From Candidatus Dechloromonas phosphorivorans (GTDB taxonomy: Bacteria > Pseudomonadota > Gammaproteobacteria > Burkholderiales > Rhodocyclaceae), in NCBI GenBank assembly GCA_016709495.1, contig JADJMS010000017.1, positions 55,749 through 119,748 of the forward strand: 64,000 nt of DNA. Reading direction: 5' to 3'. Position numbers and translations under genes: made by a program. Below are positions 18,398 to 26,809 of the stretch, in pieces. The notes beneath the pieces are model-generated. The model had not been told where the DNA came from. It was given only the letters and a program-made list of their open reading frames with translations, and ran no database searches. The first letter of the stretch is position 1, and the number at the start of each line of letters is the position of its first letter.

Positions 18398-19499
18398 TTG
18401 TATTGAACCAGATTGCCGCTACGAATTTCTGTGAAATACACCTTGCGCGTCGCATCGCCGCTGGCATCAAAAGAAATTTCCTGTTGCACGCCTTGATATG
18501 GACCGTACTTGAGTAAAGCGGCTTTCATACCTTCGCCATTACTACGCTGTTTCATGGCAGAAAAAATTATGTTGGCGGTGTCGTAAGCCAGCAGGGAAAA
18601 TGAACCAAATTCGCGTTGAAAACGGTTTTTGAAAGCGCTGCGGAAATTCTGATAAGCCGCACCGCTGTCATTACGATTATAGGCATGAGTAATCAGCATG
18701 CCTTCGACTGCGCTACCGCCCATTTCACTAAGCGCTTCGGCAGAGGCCGCCCATTCGGAGGAACTGAGCGGTAAACCAGGCGCCAAGCGGCGCGCCTGCT
18801 GAGCCAAGCGTGAAGTATCCAGCGTGCTGGCAACAAAAACGAGAGCATCCGGTTTATTAACGAGCAAACGGGTAATTACATCTGAGAAACTGGTGGTCGC
18901 AGACGACTCAAAACCGGCTGTGCCACTGGTTGCGCCACCCAATTGCTCGAATTCGGCTGAAAAGGCCTGCACCCATGTCCCGGAAAACGGTAAATTCGAC
19001 GCATCAAATGCCAGCCCGGCGTGGCGGGCACCCCGCTCAAACAAGACCCGCGCGTGCTGAATGGCGGCCTCCGCGTAGTACAGTTAACACGGAAAAAATT
19101 GTCATCCTTGCCGTAAAAAGGGCGACGCAACGGTCGGGCTGATGATTACCTGCCCAGCATGCTCCATCAGTGGAACGACAACAGTCGCCATTGAACTGGT
19201 GACCGCCAATAATTATGTCGGGGTGAAGCGATCAGCTCCTGAGCTGCCTTAATGGCTTTGTCCTTGTCCTGACCATCATCACGAACCAGCAGCTCGATTT
19301 TTCGCCCGTTAATGCCGCCAGCAAGATTTTGCTGTTCGACCGCCAAAATCACACCATTGCGTACGCTTTCGCCAAAATCAGAACCGCGATCAGAGAGTCC
19401 AGCCAGCAAGCCGATCTTGATCGGCTCAGCCGGCCCACAGCCAACCAAACCCAGGATCAAAACCAGCGCGCCAAGCGACGCCGGCAATTTATGGAGCAT
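18394..19499 (-). CDS. Leu/Ile/Val-type periplasmic-binding lipoprotein (several frameshifts as read)
   Basis: A type-1 periplasmic binding fold protein related to branched-chain amino-acid ABC receptors. The start at 19499 gives a lipobox: LVLILGLVGC. Then IKIGLLAGLSDRGSDFGESVRNGVILAVEQQN and GRKIELLVRDDGQDK are typical. The middle is broken between 19040 and 19210, where at least three frame changes are needed to read IIIGG, VTSSMATVVVPLMEHAGQVI, FYGKDDNFFRVN and YYAEAAIQHARVLF in turn; the rest is continuous to 18394. No permease or ATPase genes lie nearby, and the stop overlaps the hybrid kinase start. It therefore probably delivers a ligand signal to the kinase and does not feed a transporter. 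Confidence 0.75.
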
Positions 19500-19593
19500 C
19501 ACCCCCCCTGACGTATTTTTTATGCCTTCAGTAATAGATTGATAATAGTCACCGGTGACCAGTAAGGTCAAGCCTGCGCCAGCAGCTTTTTCT

Positions 19594-20001
19594 TCAAGCC
19601 GCCATCACCCGCCGCAAACCGCGCATCAGCGTACCGATGGCCGGCAGTTTCATGTACAACTCTTCGCCGGTATCCCAGTAATCGCGATGGAAATTGACCT
19701 TACCGTCGGCATCAAAACGCAGGTGTGAAACGCCGCGCATGATTTGAGTCTGTCTCTTGCCCCACAGTTTGAGCTGGAAATTGAATTCCCAGATCAACAT
19801 GGCGCCATTTTCGGCAACGATGCTTTCCGTCACCACAAAACGCGGTTCGCCGACCTGAGTAAACATGTGGGTAAAGATGCGCTGGATAGGCGCTAGACCG
19901 CGCACTTCGTTAAACGGATCCTTGAAATAGGCGTTGGCACTGTAGAACTCGGGAAAACGAATGACGCTTTGCGGCGAAAGCTCGTGATAGAACTTGATCA
20001 A
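19594..20001 (-). CDS. NTF2/SnoaL-like protein
   Basis: A protein of about 135 residues with an NTF2-like fold pattern: FPEFYSANAYFKDPFNEVRG, then FTHMFTQVGEPRFVVTE and GVSHLRFDADGKVNFHRDYWDTGEEL. The function is unknown. Such proteins commonly travel in the same operon as the SDR, DUF3833, CFA-synthase-like and DUF1365 genes upstream here. The open frame begins at TTG 20001; the true N-terminus probably lies some five codons upstream (pattern LAEL before IKFYHEL), but a stop in that frame suggests a missing base near 20010. It is the last gene of the nine-gene reverse operon. Confidence 0.75.
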   Translation of the reverse strand: MIKFYHELSPQSVIRFPEFYSANAYFKDPFNEVRGLAPIQRIFTHMFTQVGEPRFVVTESIVAENGAMLIWEFNFQLKLWGKRQTQIMRGVSHLRFDADGKVNFHRDYWDTGEELYMKLPAIGTLMRGLRRVMAA

Positions 20002-20016
20002 CTCGGCGAGTTACTG

Positions 20017-20770
20017 TCAGCCTCCGGTAGTGCGACGTATGAAGGGGAAGTAAAGGCGGTAGGGCAACAGCGCCATGAACTTCATGAACAGGGTGAAGCG
20101 CTTGGGGAAATGGATTTCAAAATTTCCGCGTTTCAGGCCGTCGACCGTAGCAATTGCTGCCGCCTCCGGCGTCATCAGTGCCGGCATATCGAAATCGTTC
20201 TGTGCGGTGAGCTGAGTCGCGACAAAACCGGGGTTGATGACCCAGACGCCAATATTTTTGGGTGAGAGATCCAGATGCAGCACTTCGGCAAAATGAATCA
20301 GCGCCGCCTTGCCCGGACCGTAGGCCAGCGCCTTGGGCAAGCCGCGATAACCGGCAACGCTGGCAACGAAGGCGATGCCGCCACCCGGTTTGAGATCGGG
20401 CAGTACGCAGGCCGTCAGGCGCATGGCAGCGAGGAAATTGACCTCAAACACCTTTTCTGCCTTGGCTAGATCAAAACTATCAGCCCGCATCGGCACGTAG
20501 TCACCGGCCAGATAGATGACCAGATCGACGCCAAGCCAGGCACAATAATTGTTTGCGCGCCCCAGCCAGACTGGCGACGTTGGTGGCATCGCAAGGCAGG
20601 ATCAGCGCATCAGGAATATTCAGCGCGAGCAACTTGTCAGCCTTGCGGGCGGATATGGCCACATTGGCACCGCGCCGCGCCAGTTCTTGCGCCAGAGCGG
20701 CACCGATGCCGCTGGAGGCACCAAGCAGCCAGACGCGCTTACCCTGCCAATTGGTAATTTTCGGGTTCAT
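20017..20770 (-). CDS. Short-chain dehydrogenase/reductase (frameshifted as read)
   Basis: A Rossmann oxidoreductase of about 250 residues. The cofactor motif LGASSGIGAALAQELARRG is near the N-terminus, and ISARK after beta-2 suggests NADP(H) preference. The active-site Ser (FVASVAGY) and the Tyr-Lys pair in AYGPGKAAL are in the downstream piece. The frame breaks between about 20540 and 20590. The start ATG at 20770 overlaps the DUF3833 stop. Substrate unknown; its setting among lipid-modifying genes suggests a lipid or lipid-derived carbonyl. Confidence 0.83.
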
Positions 20771-21288
20771 CGCTTGACGAAGCTCAAGCTGACCTCGCCC
20801 AGATTGAAGCCCCACTTGCTCATGTAAGAGCGATTGAGCATGACCTTGTCGTCGATCAGGAACATCCAGTCATCAAAATCGACATGATAGGTTTTGCCGT
20901 CGACCGGCAAGGCCAGCACGTAGCGCCAGCGTAGCGCGTTACCGGAGACTTCACCTATCGCTTCGCCAACCACATCATCCGCCGTGCCGATGTAGCGCCC
21001 ATCGGCTTGCCGGGTCAGCGTCCACACCCGGCGCGAAGTGCTGCCGTCCGACCATTTGAATTGCTCATCAAGAATACCGACATCGCCGGTCCATTTGGCA
21101 TCGATCACGACATGGAACCGTTTTTGCACCTCGCCGGAACGGCCCTGAAACATGCCCCAGGCGTCGAGCGTGCCATTCAGGTAGGTTTTCAGATCGAGCG
21201 CCGGTTGTTCGGCCTTGTATTGTTCAACCCCGGTTGAGGCACAAGCCGACAGGCCCAGGGTGAATGCAACAGCAAGCAAAAGTTTCAT
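20767..21288 (-). CDS. DUF3833 family lipoprotein
   Basis: A 173-residue lipoprotein: MKLLLAVAFTLGLSAC gives Cys16 in LSAC. The mature protein fits DUF3833: LKTYLNGTLDAWGMFQGRSGEVQKRF-like start, then DEQFKWSDGSTSRRVWTL and WMFLIDDKVMLNRSYMSKWG. The beta-rich lipocalin-like pattern suggests lipid binding, but no function is established. The start at 21288 is chosen because it places the signal peptide; the open frame upstream runs into the MFS gene. It overlaps the SDR start by four bases. Confidence 0.85.
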   Translation of the reverse strand: MKLLLAVAFTLGLSACASTGVEQYKAEQPALDLKTYLNGTLDAWGMFQGRSGEVQKRFHVVIDAKWTGDVGILDEQFKWSDGSTSRRVWTLTRQADGRYIGTADDVVGEAIGEVSGNALRWRYVLALPVDGKTYHVDFDDWMFLIDDKVMLNRSYMSKWGFNLGEVSLSFVKR

Positions 21289-21290
21289 GA

Positions 21291-22507
21291 TCAAAGCTCC
21301 AAAGTGTGACGCCAACGCCAGAGCAGCCAACCGGCCAACGCCTTGAAGGCGAGCGGTAGCAGGGCATAGGCAAAAATCAGGGCGGGCAAGCCGCTGCTGC
21401 TGCCCGGCACATAACCCAGCAGGCCAAGCAATGGCAACGAGAGGCCAGCGGCCAGGGCCAGATTAAGCTTGGCCACGAAGTTCCAGACACCAAAACAGGC
21501 ACCTGCTTGCCGCTGGCGCTCGCCAATATCGGCCGCGATGGCGGCAGGCAGCGTGAGATCGGCACCCAAGGTCAAGCCGGAAGCCAGGCAAATGATGGCG
21601 AAGGGCAGCAAATCACCGCTACCGAGCAAACTGGCACCGGCAAAGGCAACAATGGACAACAGCATGGCGCAGCCCCAGGCGAAAACTCGCCCATATCGGC
21701 TGGCGACTTTTATCCATAAAGGCAAACTGGCTGCGCCGGAAACAAAGTAGAGGGCAAGCAAGGGACCACTGGCACTATCGAGATGCAGCACATCGGCGAC
21801 GAAGAAGAGGAACAGTGTGGCTGGCAACGCAGAAGCTATGCCATTCGCGACAAAAATCAGGAGCAGGTGGCGAAAAGGCCGGTCAGCCAGAACGCGGCGC
21901 AGGCTGGGGAGCAACGGTTCGGAAACTGCGCGCAAGGGCTGCCGAGACTGACCTGGCTAAAGGTCACCAGTGCCGCAACCAATAACAGCGGCGGCAGTAT
22001 CCAGGCCAGTCGCGCCACGCCATCGACCATGTTGCTGGCGATCAGCGCTGGCAAGGCGGCGGCCAGGACCACGCCAAGCAGGCCGAATCCTTCACGTGCT
22101 GCGGTCAACCGCGTTCTAAGGCCGGAATTTTCGCCGATGTCGGCACCCCAGGCCTGGTAGCCCACCGAGGCAGCGGAGAAACCGATGTAGGTCAGTGCCA
22201 GTGAGCAAAGCAGCCACAAGCCGGCGTTTTGCGCTGGCGGGTTAAGCAGAGCAACAAAACCGGCGGCGAAGGGTAAAAGAGCAATGGCTACCATCTGCGG
22301 CCGCCTGACCCGATCAGCCAGCCAGCCCAGCCAGGGGTCGATGCCGGCATCAAGCAAACGGGCACCGAGCAGGATGGCGCCTAGCAAGGCCAGATCCATG
22401 CCGGCAGCTTCGGCGTAAAACCTTGGCACATGAACGTAGATGGGCAGCGCAGCGAAAGCCAGCGGCAGGCCAAGCAGGCCGTAGGCGAGGATGCGCCCGT
22501 TAGTCAT
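21291..22507 (-). CDS. MFS transporter, sugar:cation symporter (GPH/MFS_2) type (one frameshift as read)
   Basis: A 12-helix transporter of about 405 residues. The N-terminal half has LAYGLLGLPLAFAALPIYVHVPRFY and DPWLGWLADR, the fingerprint of the GPH/MFS_2 family. The C-terminal half starts at LLPSLRRVLADRPFRHLLLIFVANG. The two halves are in different frames; one base is missing near 21930. The start at 22507 overlaps the end of the chalcone-isomerase-like gene closely. Substrate unknown; relatives in this operon type are not sugar-linked, so export or flipping of a lipid-related compound is possible (inference). Confidence 0.82.
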
Positions 22508-22508
22508 T

Positions 22509-22879
22509 TCAAGTCGGCCGCTTGAGCAGCAGTGAGCGCAATTCCGGCGCGCTGGTTCGCGCATCAAGCCAGATGGCGAAAAAGGCGCGGGCAAAGGCCG
22601 GGTCGTCCACGCCGCCGATGAAGCGGTCGTTGTGGAAGAAGCGCGCGCCCTCGGCCAGATGCACGCCAACGATGCGATCCTCCGGTTTTACATCGGGGAA
22701 AATCTGTCGTCTTTTGCCCATAGCGTGGCTTCATAGACGAGAAAACCCCAGCGCCGGAACTCCCCGCTACCCCAGCGCTGCAGGCCGCTGGTCAGCGTAT
22801 CGAGACGCGGATTGGCCTGCACAGCAGCAGGCAACAAAGCCAGCCCGACGCAGCTCAGGACGAATTCACGCCGGCGCAT
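22509..22879 (-). pseudogene. Chalcone-isomerase-like protein with internal deletion and frameshift
   Basis: Starts at 22879 with a signal peptide (MRRREFVLSCVGLALLPAAVQA) and the family opening RRWGFLVYEATLWA. It then jumps, in another frame, to the family's C-terminal half: RRQIFPDVKPEDRIVGVHL, GARFFHNDRFIGGVDDPAFARAFFAIWLD. Members of the chalcone-isomerase-like periplasmic family are about 170-190 residues and have some 50-60 residues between these blocks; here they are nearly adjacent around 22700-22725. Either the gene is internally deleted or the assembly collapsed. The start overlaps the cfa stop. Confidence 0.66.
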
Positions 22880-24064
22880 GATCGAGCTCGAAATGCACGA
22901 CATCCACCGTGCCGGGCCAAAAACCCGCCTCGCAGTAGCAGAGATACATACGCCAGAGACGGCGGAAGGTTTCATCAAACCCTGGGCGGTGATCTCCGGC
23001 CGCTTTTCTTCAAAGCTCGCGCGCCACTCGGCCAACGTGCGGGCGTAATCGTGGCCAAAGGCGTATTCGCTACGCACCGTCAGCCCCTGCTTGGCAGCCG
23101 CCGCACGGAAAGCGGAGCGCGAGGGCAGCATGCCACCGGGGAACACGTGTTGCTGGATAAAGTCGGTGCCTTTGCGGTATTCGCCAAAGATATCGTCGCG
23201 AATGGTAATGCTCTGGATAACGGCACGACCACCCGGCTTCAAGGCTTTCTTGACAGTCTTGAAGTAGCTTGGCCACCAACGCTCACCGACGGCTTCGAAC
23301 ATTTCAATCGACACCACATGATCGAATTGTTCGCCGATATCACGGTAATCCTTGAGCAGCAAATTAGCTTCCGGCACGCGCTTTTGCGCCCAGGCCAACT
23401 GTGCCGGCGAGAGGGTGACGCCGGTTACTTTCAAATCCTCAGCCACCGCCATTTCGGCAAAACCGCCCCAACCACAGCCAATTTCCAGTAGATGCTGGCC
23501 TGGCTGGGCACCTACCCGACGCAGGATGCGGCGATACTTGGCGTGCTGCGCGCTTTCCAGATCACCGCCATCCACCGCCCGATACAGCGCACTGGAGTAA
23601 CTCATGCTCGGATCGAGCCACAGTTTGTAGAAATCATTGCCGAGGTCGTAATGCGCCATGATGTTCTTGCGGCTGCCGGTCTTACTGTTGTTGTTCAGCC
23701 AGTGGCGGATACGCGCCATCAACAAGGATTGCCAGCGACCATAAACGGCCGTGCGCAGGGCATCGCGGTTCTTTGCCAGCAGAGTCATCACGCCGGTCAA
23801 ATCCGGCGCATCCCAGGCGCCGTCGATATAGGCTTCGGCCAGACCGATATCGCCACGCGCCAAAATCTGGCTGAACATCATCTCATCATGCACATGCAGG
23901 CTGACGCCGTGTTCGCCCTCGCCAAAGACCTGGCAACTACCATCCGGCAAGCGCAGTTCCAGCCGACCAAACTGGATTTTCTCCAGCAGTTGAATCACCA
24001 GCTTGGTGTCGCGAGACAGGGACGCCATCTGGCGGTCGGCCTGACGCAGAATCATCGTGTTCAT
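22866..24064 (-). CDS. cfa: Cyclopropane-fatty-acyl-phospholipid synthase-like SAM methyltransferase (one frameshift as read)
   Basis: A SAM-dependent enzyme of about 400 residues acting on unsaturated acyl chains of membrane phospholipids. Landmarks: AHYDLGNDFYKLWLDPSMSYSSALY, the SAM motif LLEIGCGWGGFAEMA, and SIEMFEAVGERWWPSYF. The C-terminal FDETFRRLWRMYLCYCEAGF, with the conserved Cys region, is only readable after adding one T near 22983. The start ATG at 24064 overlaps the DUF1365 end. Linkage to DUF1365 and an FAD oxidoreductase is the neighbourhood seen for UfaM-type methyltransferases of furan/methylated fatty acids, so a product other than a plain cyclopropane is possible (inference). 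Confidence 0.87.
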
Positions 24065-24825
24065 TTGTCGATTCCTGTAAGGGTTGGGGAATGGATTTAC
24101 CAAAGAAAGGCACGCCTTTGAGCCACAATTTGAGGGCCTGCCAATGGATGCGGAACATGACACCGGCAGTGAGCAGCGGCATGCGCAGGAAGGCGCCGAG
24201 CAGCGCCTTGTTACCCCAGCCGCGTGCCTTGCCGGAAATGGCGGTGAACCAGCAATTCGCCCTCGGCATCGTCGTAGTCGATACGCGCCAGCAGACGCGG
24301 ACGATCAAGTAGAAGCGGAAACGATAGCCGCCTTCAATTTCGCAGAAGGGCGACACGTGGAACTCCTTGCCGGAACGCAGCGGCCATCACGCAGCGGGGG
24401 TGCCATCCGGGTTGTGCAGCAGGTAGTTGTGGTGGCCGCCAAAGGTGTTGCGGACTTCGGCCAGCACGGCAATCAGTTCACCACCTCGATTGCGGCAAAA
24501 CCAGAAACTGACCGGATTGAAGACATAGCCCAGCACACGTGGAAAACACTGCAGCGTGATCTCGCCATCGTCCGGCAGGCGATGCTCGCGCAGCATGGCT
24601 TGGATCCACGGCAACAACGGCTGCCATCTTTCGGCCCGTGGTCTTTTTGGTGGAAACTGAGCAGATTGTTACGGTCGAAACCGAGAAAATGGCTGCAATT
24701 TCCTGCAAGTCCAGATTGTTCACCGGCATCTGCATATAAAACACCGGATAAACAAAGGCGTTCTTGGCCGGCCGCAAGCGGCGGTGCATGACGTTACCGA
24801 TCACCAGTTTGGGCAGGGCAGACAT
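24061..24825 (-). CDS. DUF1365 family protein (several frameshifts as read)
   Basis: About 255 residues once frames are joined. The N-terminus is MSALPKLVIGNVMHRRLRP followed by FVYPVFYMQMPV. Next come LGFDRNNLLSFHQKDHG and PWIQAMLREHRLPDDGEITLQCFPR, LGYVFNPVSFWFC and LAEVRNTFGGHHNYLL, all hallmark DUF1365 blocks. Then KEFHVSPFCEIEGGYRFRF follows in a third piece. Frames break near 24690, near 24385 and again around 24290. DUF1365 proteins consistently neighbour CFA-synthase-like and FAD-oxidoreductase genes; the biochemical role is not established. The likely stop (24061-24063) overlaps the cfa start. Confidence 0.75.
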
Positions 24826-24828
24826 GAT

Positions 24829-26136
24829 TCAGGCCTCGGCCATTTCGCGCTTGATAGTTGCGGCAGACTTTTGCCAGGGCGCCAACACGCCCATGGCGTT
24901 GACTACCCGTAGTGCGGATTTCAAACCATCCTCATGGAAACCGTAACTGCCCCAGGCTCCGGCCAACCAAATGTCGTTTTCGCCCTGCACATAGGCCAGG
25001 CGCTGCTGGGCGGCGATGGCCGGGCCATCAAAGATCGGGTGAGCGTAGTCAAACTCGGCAATGATTTTTGCCGGGTCCGGTTCACGTGCCGGGTTGAGCG
25101 TAACCACCACCGGCGTTTTGAACGGCAGCGGTTGCAGCTTGTTGATCAGGTAGGAAACAGCCACCGGCTGCTCCCCGGCTCGCCGCTACCGGCAAAGCAA
25201 TTCCGCCGACCAAAGTTTTTCATCGCGCGGCAGAAGCGCGGCATCTGTATGCAATACAGCACGATTCGGCTGATAGCGGATTGCCGAAAGCACCTCGCGC
25301 TGCGCATCCGTCGCGGTGTAACCGAGAATGGCCAGCGCCTGATCGCTATGGCAAGCCATGACTATCTGATCGAAGGCCTCAGAGCCGCCGGCATGCGTGA
25401 CCCTCAAATGATCACCCTCACGGTGTACCGCACTGACCGGACAAGCGAGACGAACATCGGTGAGTTGCGCAGCTATCTTGCGTACATAGTCACGCCCGCC
25501 GCCTTTGACGGTGCGCCACATCGGCCGATCAAACACCTGCAACAAACCGTGGTTCTGGCAGAAACGAACAAAGGTCGCAAGCGGTGTATCGAGCATCTGC
25601 CCGGTCGGGCAGGACCAGATCGCAGCGGCCATCGGCGGCAGATACCATTCTGAAAATGCGCTTGAGTAACGGCCTTCATCGAGGAAAGCACGCAGGGTTC
25701 GTTCGTTGCCGGGGTGCGCCGCCAACCAGGCGACACTTTCGCGATTGAAACGCAGTATGTCCGACAACATGGACCAGAACTGGCGTCGCACCAGATTGCG
25801 CTTTTGCCCAAACACCGTCGCCAGATTGCTGCCAGCCCATTCCACATCCGGATTTTCCAGACTGACGGCAAATGACATTTCAGTTTCAACGCTGTCGACA
25901 CCGAGCAGATCGAACATGGCGATCAGATTGGGATAGGTTTTTTCGTTGAAGACAAGGAAGCCCGTATCGACCGGGTGGGTTTTACCCTCCAGTTCGACGT
26001 CGACCGTATTGGTATGGCCACCCAGATAGCTTCCTGCTTCAAACAGGGTCACCTGATAGTCATGGCTCAACAACCAGGCACTGGCCAGCCCGGAAATCCC
26101 GGCACCAACTACTGCGATACGCTGTTTCTTGTTCAT
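24829..26136 (-). CDS. NAD(P)/FAD-dependent amine-oxidase-like oxidoreductase (frame disrupted near 25180)
   Basis: A flavoprotein of about 435 residues. The dinucleotide site IAVVGAGISGLASAWLLS opens the protein, followed by LFEAGSYLGGHTNTVDV and GKTHPVDTGFLVFNEKTYP. Continuous translation runs to a stop at 25186 and resumes in the same phase at 24829-25164 (VAVSYLINKLQPLPFKTPVVV, WLAGAWGSYGFHEDGLKSA). The short intervening stretch reads as AGSGEPG in another frame, so compensating small indels fit better than a nonsense mutation. ATG 26136 with GGAGA ahead supports the start. Together with cfa it resembles the desaturase/oxidase-methyltransferase pair of unusual fatty-acid pathways. Confidence 0.84.
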
Positions 26137-26150
26137 GATCGTCTCCGGCA

Positions 26151-26708
26151 TCACTTGAGAAATTCGTCGATTTTCTTGAGCAACTCCCTGTCTTCCGGCT
26201 TGGTTGCACTGCCGAAGGCGAGGACTTTTGTTGCATCACGATTGATCAGATATTTGTGGAAATTCCAGCCCGGCGAGCTGCCGGTGATCTGTGCCAACTT
26301 CAGATAAAACGGATTGGCATCCTTGCCTTTGACCACCGTCTTGCCCAGCATGGGAAACTCCACACCGTAAGTCAGCCGGCAAAAGTCAGCGATCTCCTTG
26401 CTGCTGCCTGGCTCCTGCTCGCCAAAATCGTTGGACGGAAAACCAAGCACCACCAGTCCTTTGTCCTTAAGCCGGGCATAGAGCTTTTCCAGGCCATCGT
26501 ATTGCGTGGTGTAGCCACAAAAACTGGCGGTATTGACGACCAGAATCACCTTGCCCCGATACTGGCAAAGCGATTGCGGCTTACCATCAACCAGACCAGG
26601 GAAGCTATGGTTAAGCAAGGCCGGACATTCACCAGCCGAGGCGACTGGAACAACACCCAGCACCAGAAGCCCCATCAGGCTCAAGCAGCTACTTAGCGAA
26701 GGTTTCAT
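26151..26708 (-). CDS. Glutathione peroxidase family protein, exported
   Basis: A 185-residue thiol peroxidase with an N-terminal signal peptide (LMGLLVLGVVPVASA). The peroxidatic Cys lies in VVNTASFCGYTTQY (a Cys form, not selenocysteine), with the partner motifs GFPSNDFGEQEP and the Trp in SSPGWNFHKYL. It reduces hydrogen or lipid peroxides, here probably in the periplasm. AAGGA precedes the ATG at 26708; a TTG six bases earlier is not needed. It is the first gene of the nine-gene operon and sits behind a consensus promoter overlapped by CarH-type repeats. Homologues of this exported subfamily are common beside cfa/DUF1365 clusters. Confidence 0.9.
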   Translation of the reverse strand: MKPSLSSCLSLMGLLVLGVVPVASAGECPALLNHSFPGLVDGKPQSLCQYRGKVILVVNTASFCGYTTQYDGLEKLYARLKDKGLVVLGFPSNDFGEQEPGSSKEIADFCRLTYGVEFPMLGKTVVKGKDANPFYLKLAQITGSSPGWNFHKYLINRDATKVLAFGSATKPEDRELLKKIDEFLK

Positions 26709-26719
26709 TTTCAATCCTT

Positions 26720-26734
26720 TTTGTCCTAGACAAA
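26720..26734. promoter_or_regulatory. 15-bp palindrome in the gpx leader
   Basis: TTTGTCCTAGACAAA is a perfect inverted repeat (TTTGTC-CTA-GACAAA) 12 bases before the peroxidase start codon. It shares the TTTGTC core with the three direct repeats at 26772-26804 and with the imperfect palindrome at 26794-26808, so it may be an additional site for the same regulator. Confidence 0.5.
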
Positions 26735-26750
26735 CAACACATTTGTTCGT

Positions 26751-26779
26751 AAGATAACGACCTAGGATTGCTTTGTCAA
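26751..26779 (-). promoter_or_regulatory. Sigma-70-type promoter of the gpx-to-NTF2 operon
   Basis: On the minus strand, TTGACA (26774-26779) is followed after exactly 17 bases by TATCTT (26751-26756), 43 bases before the peroxidase start codon. The -35 is a perfect consensus hexamer and lies within the first of three 11-bp repeats, so a repressor bound there would block RNA polymerase. Confidence 0.65.
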
Positions 26780-26804
26780 CGGTTTGTCTAACTTTTGTTC
26801 AGGA
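26772..26804. promoter_or_regulatory. Three 11-bp direct repeats: predicted CarH/LitR-type operator
   Basis: Consecutive 11-bp units start at 26772 (TTTGTCAACGG), 26783 (TTTGTCTAACT) and 26794 (TTTGTTCAGGA). On the opposite strand each contains an octamer fitting nTnnACAn: GTTGACAA, TTAGACAA and CTGAACAA. Known CarH/CarA-type repressors bind three such 11-bp-spaced half-sites overlapping the -35 element, and the first repeat here contains the TTGACA of the divergent operon. The third repeat contains AGGA, the probable ribosome-binding site of the regulator gene starting at 26810. Confidence 0.68.
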
Positions 26805-26809
26805 CAAAT

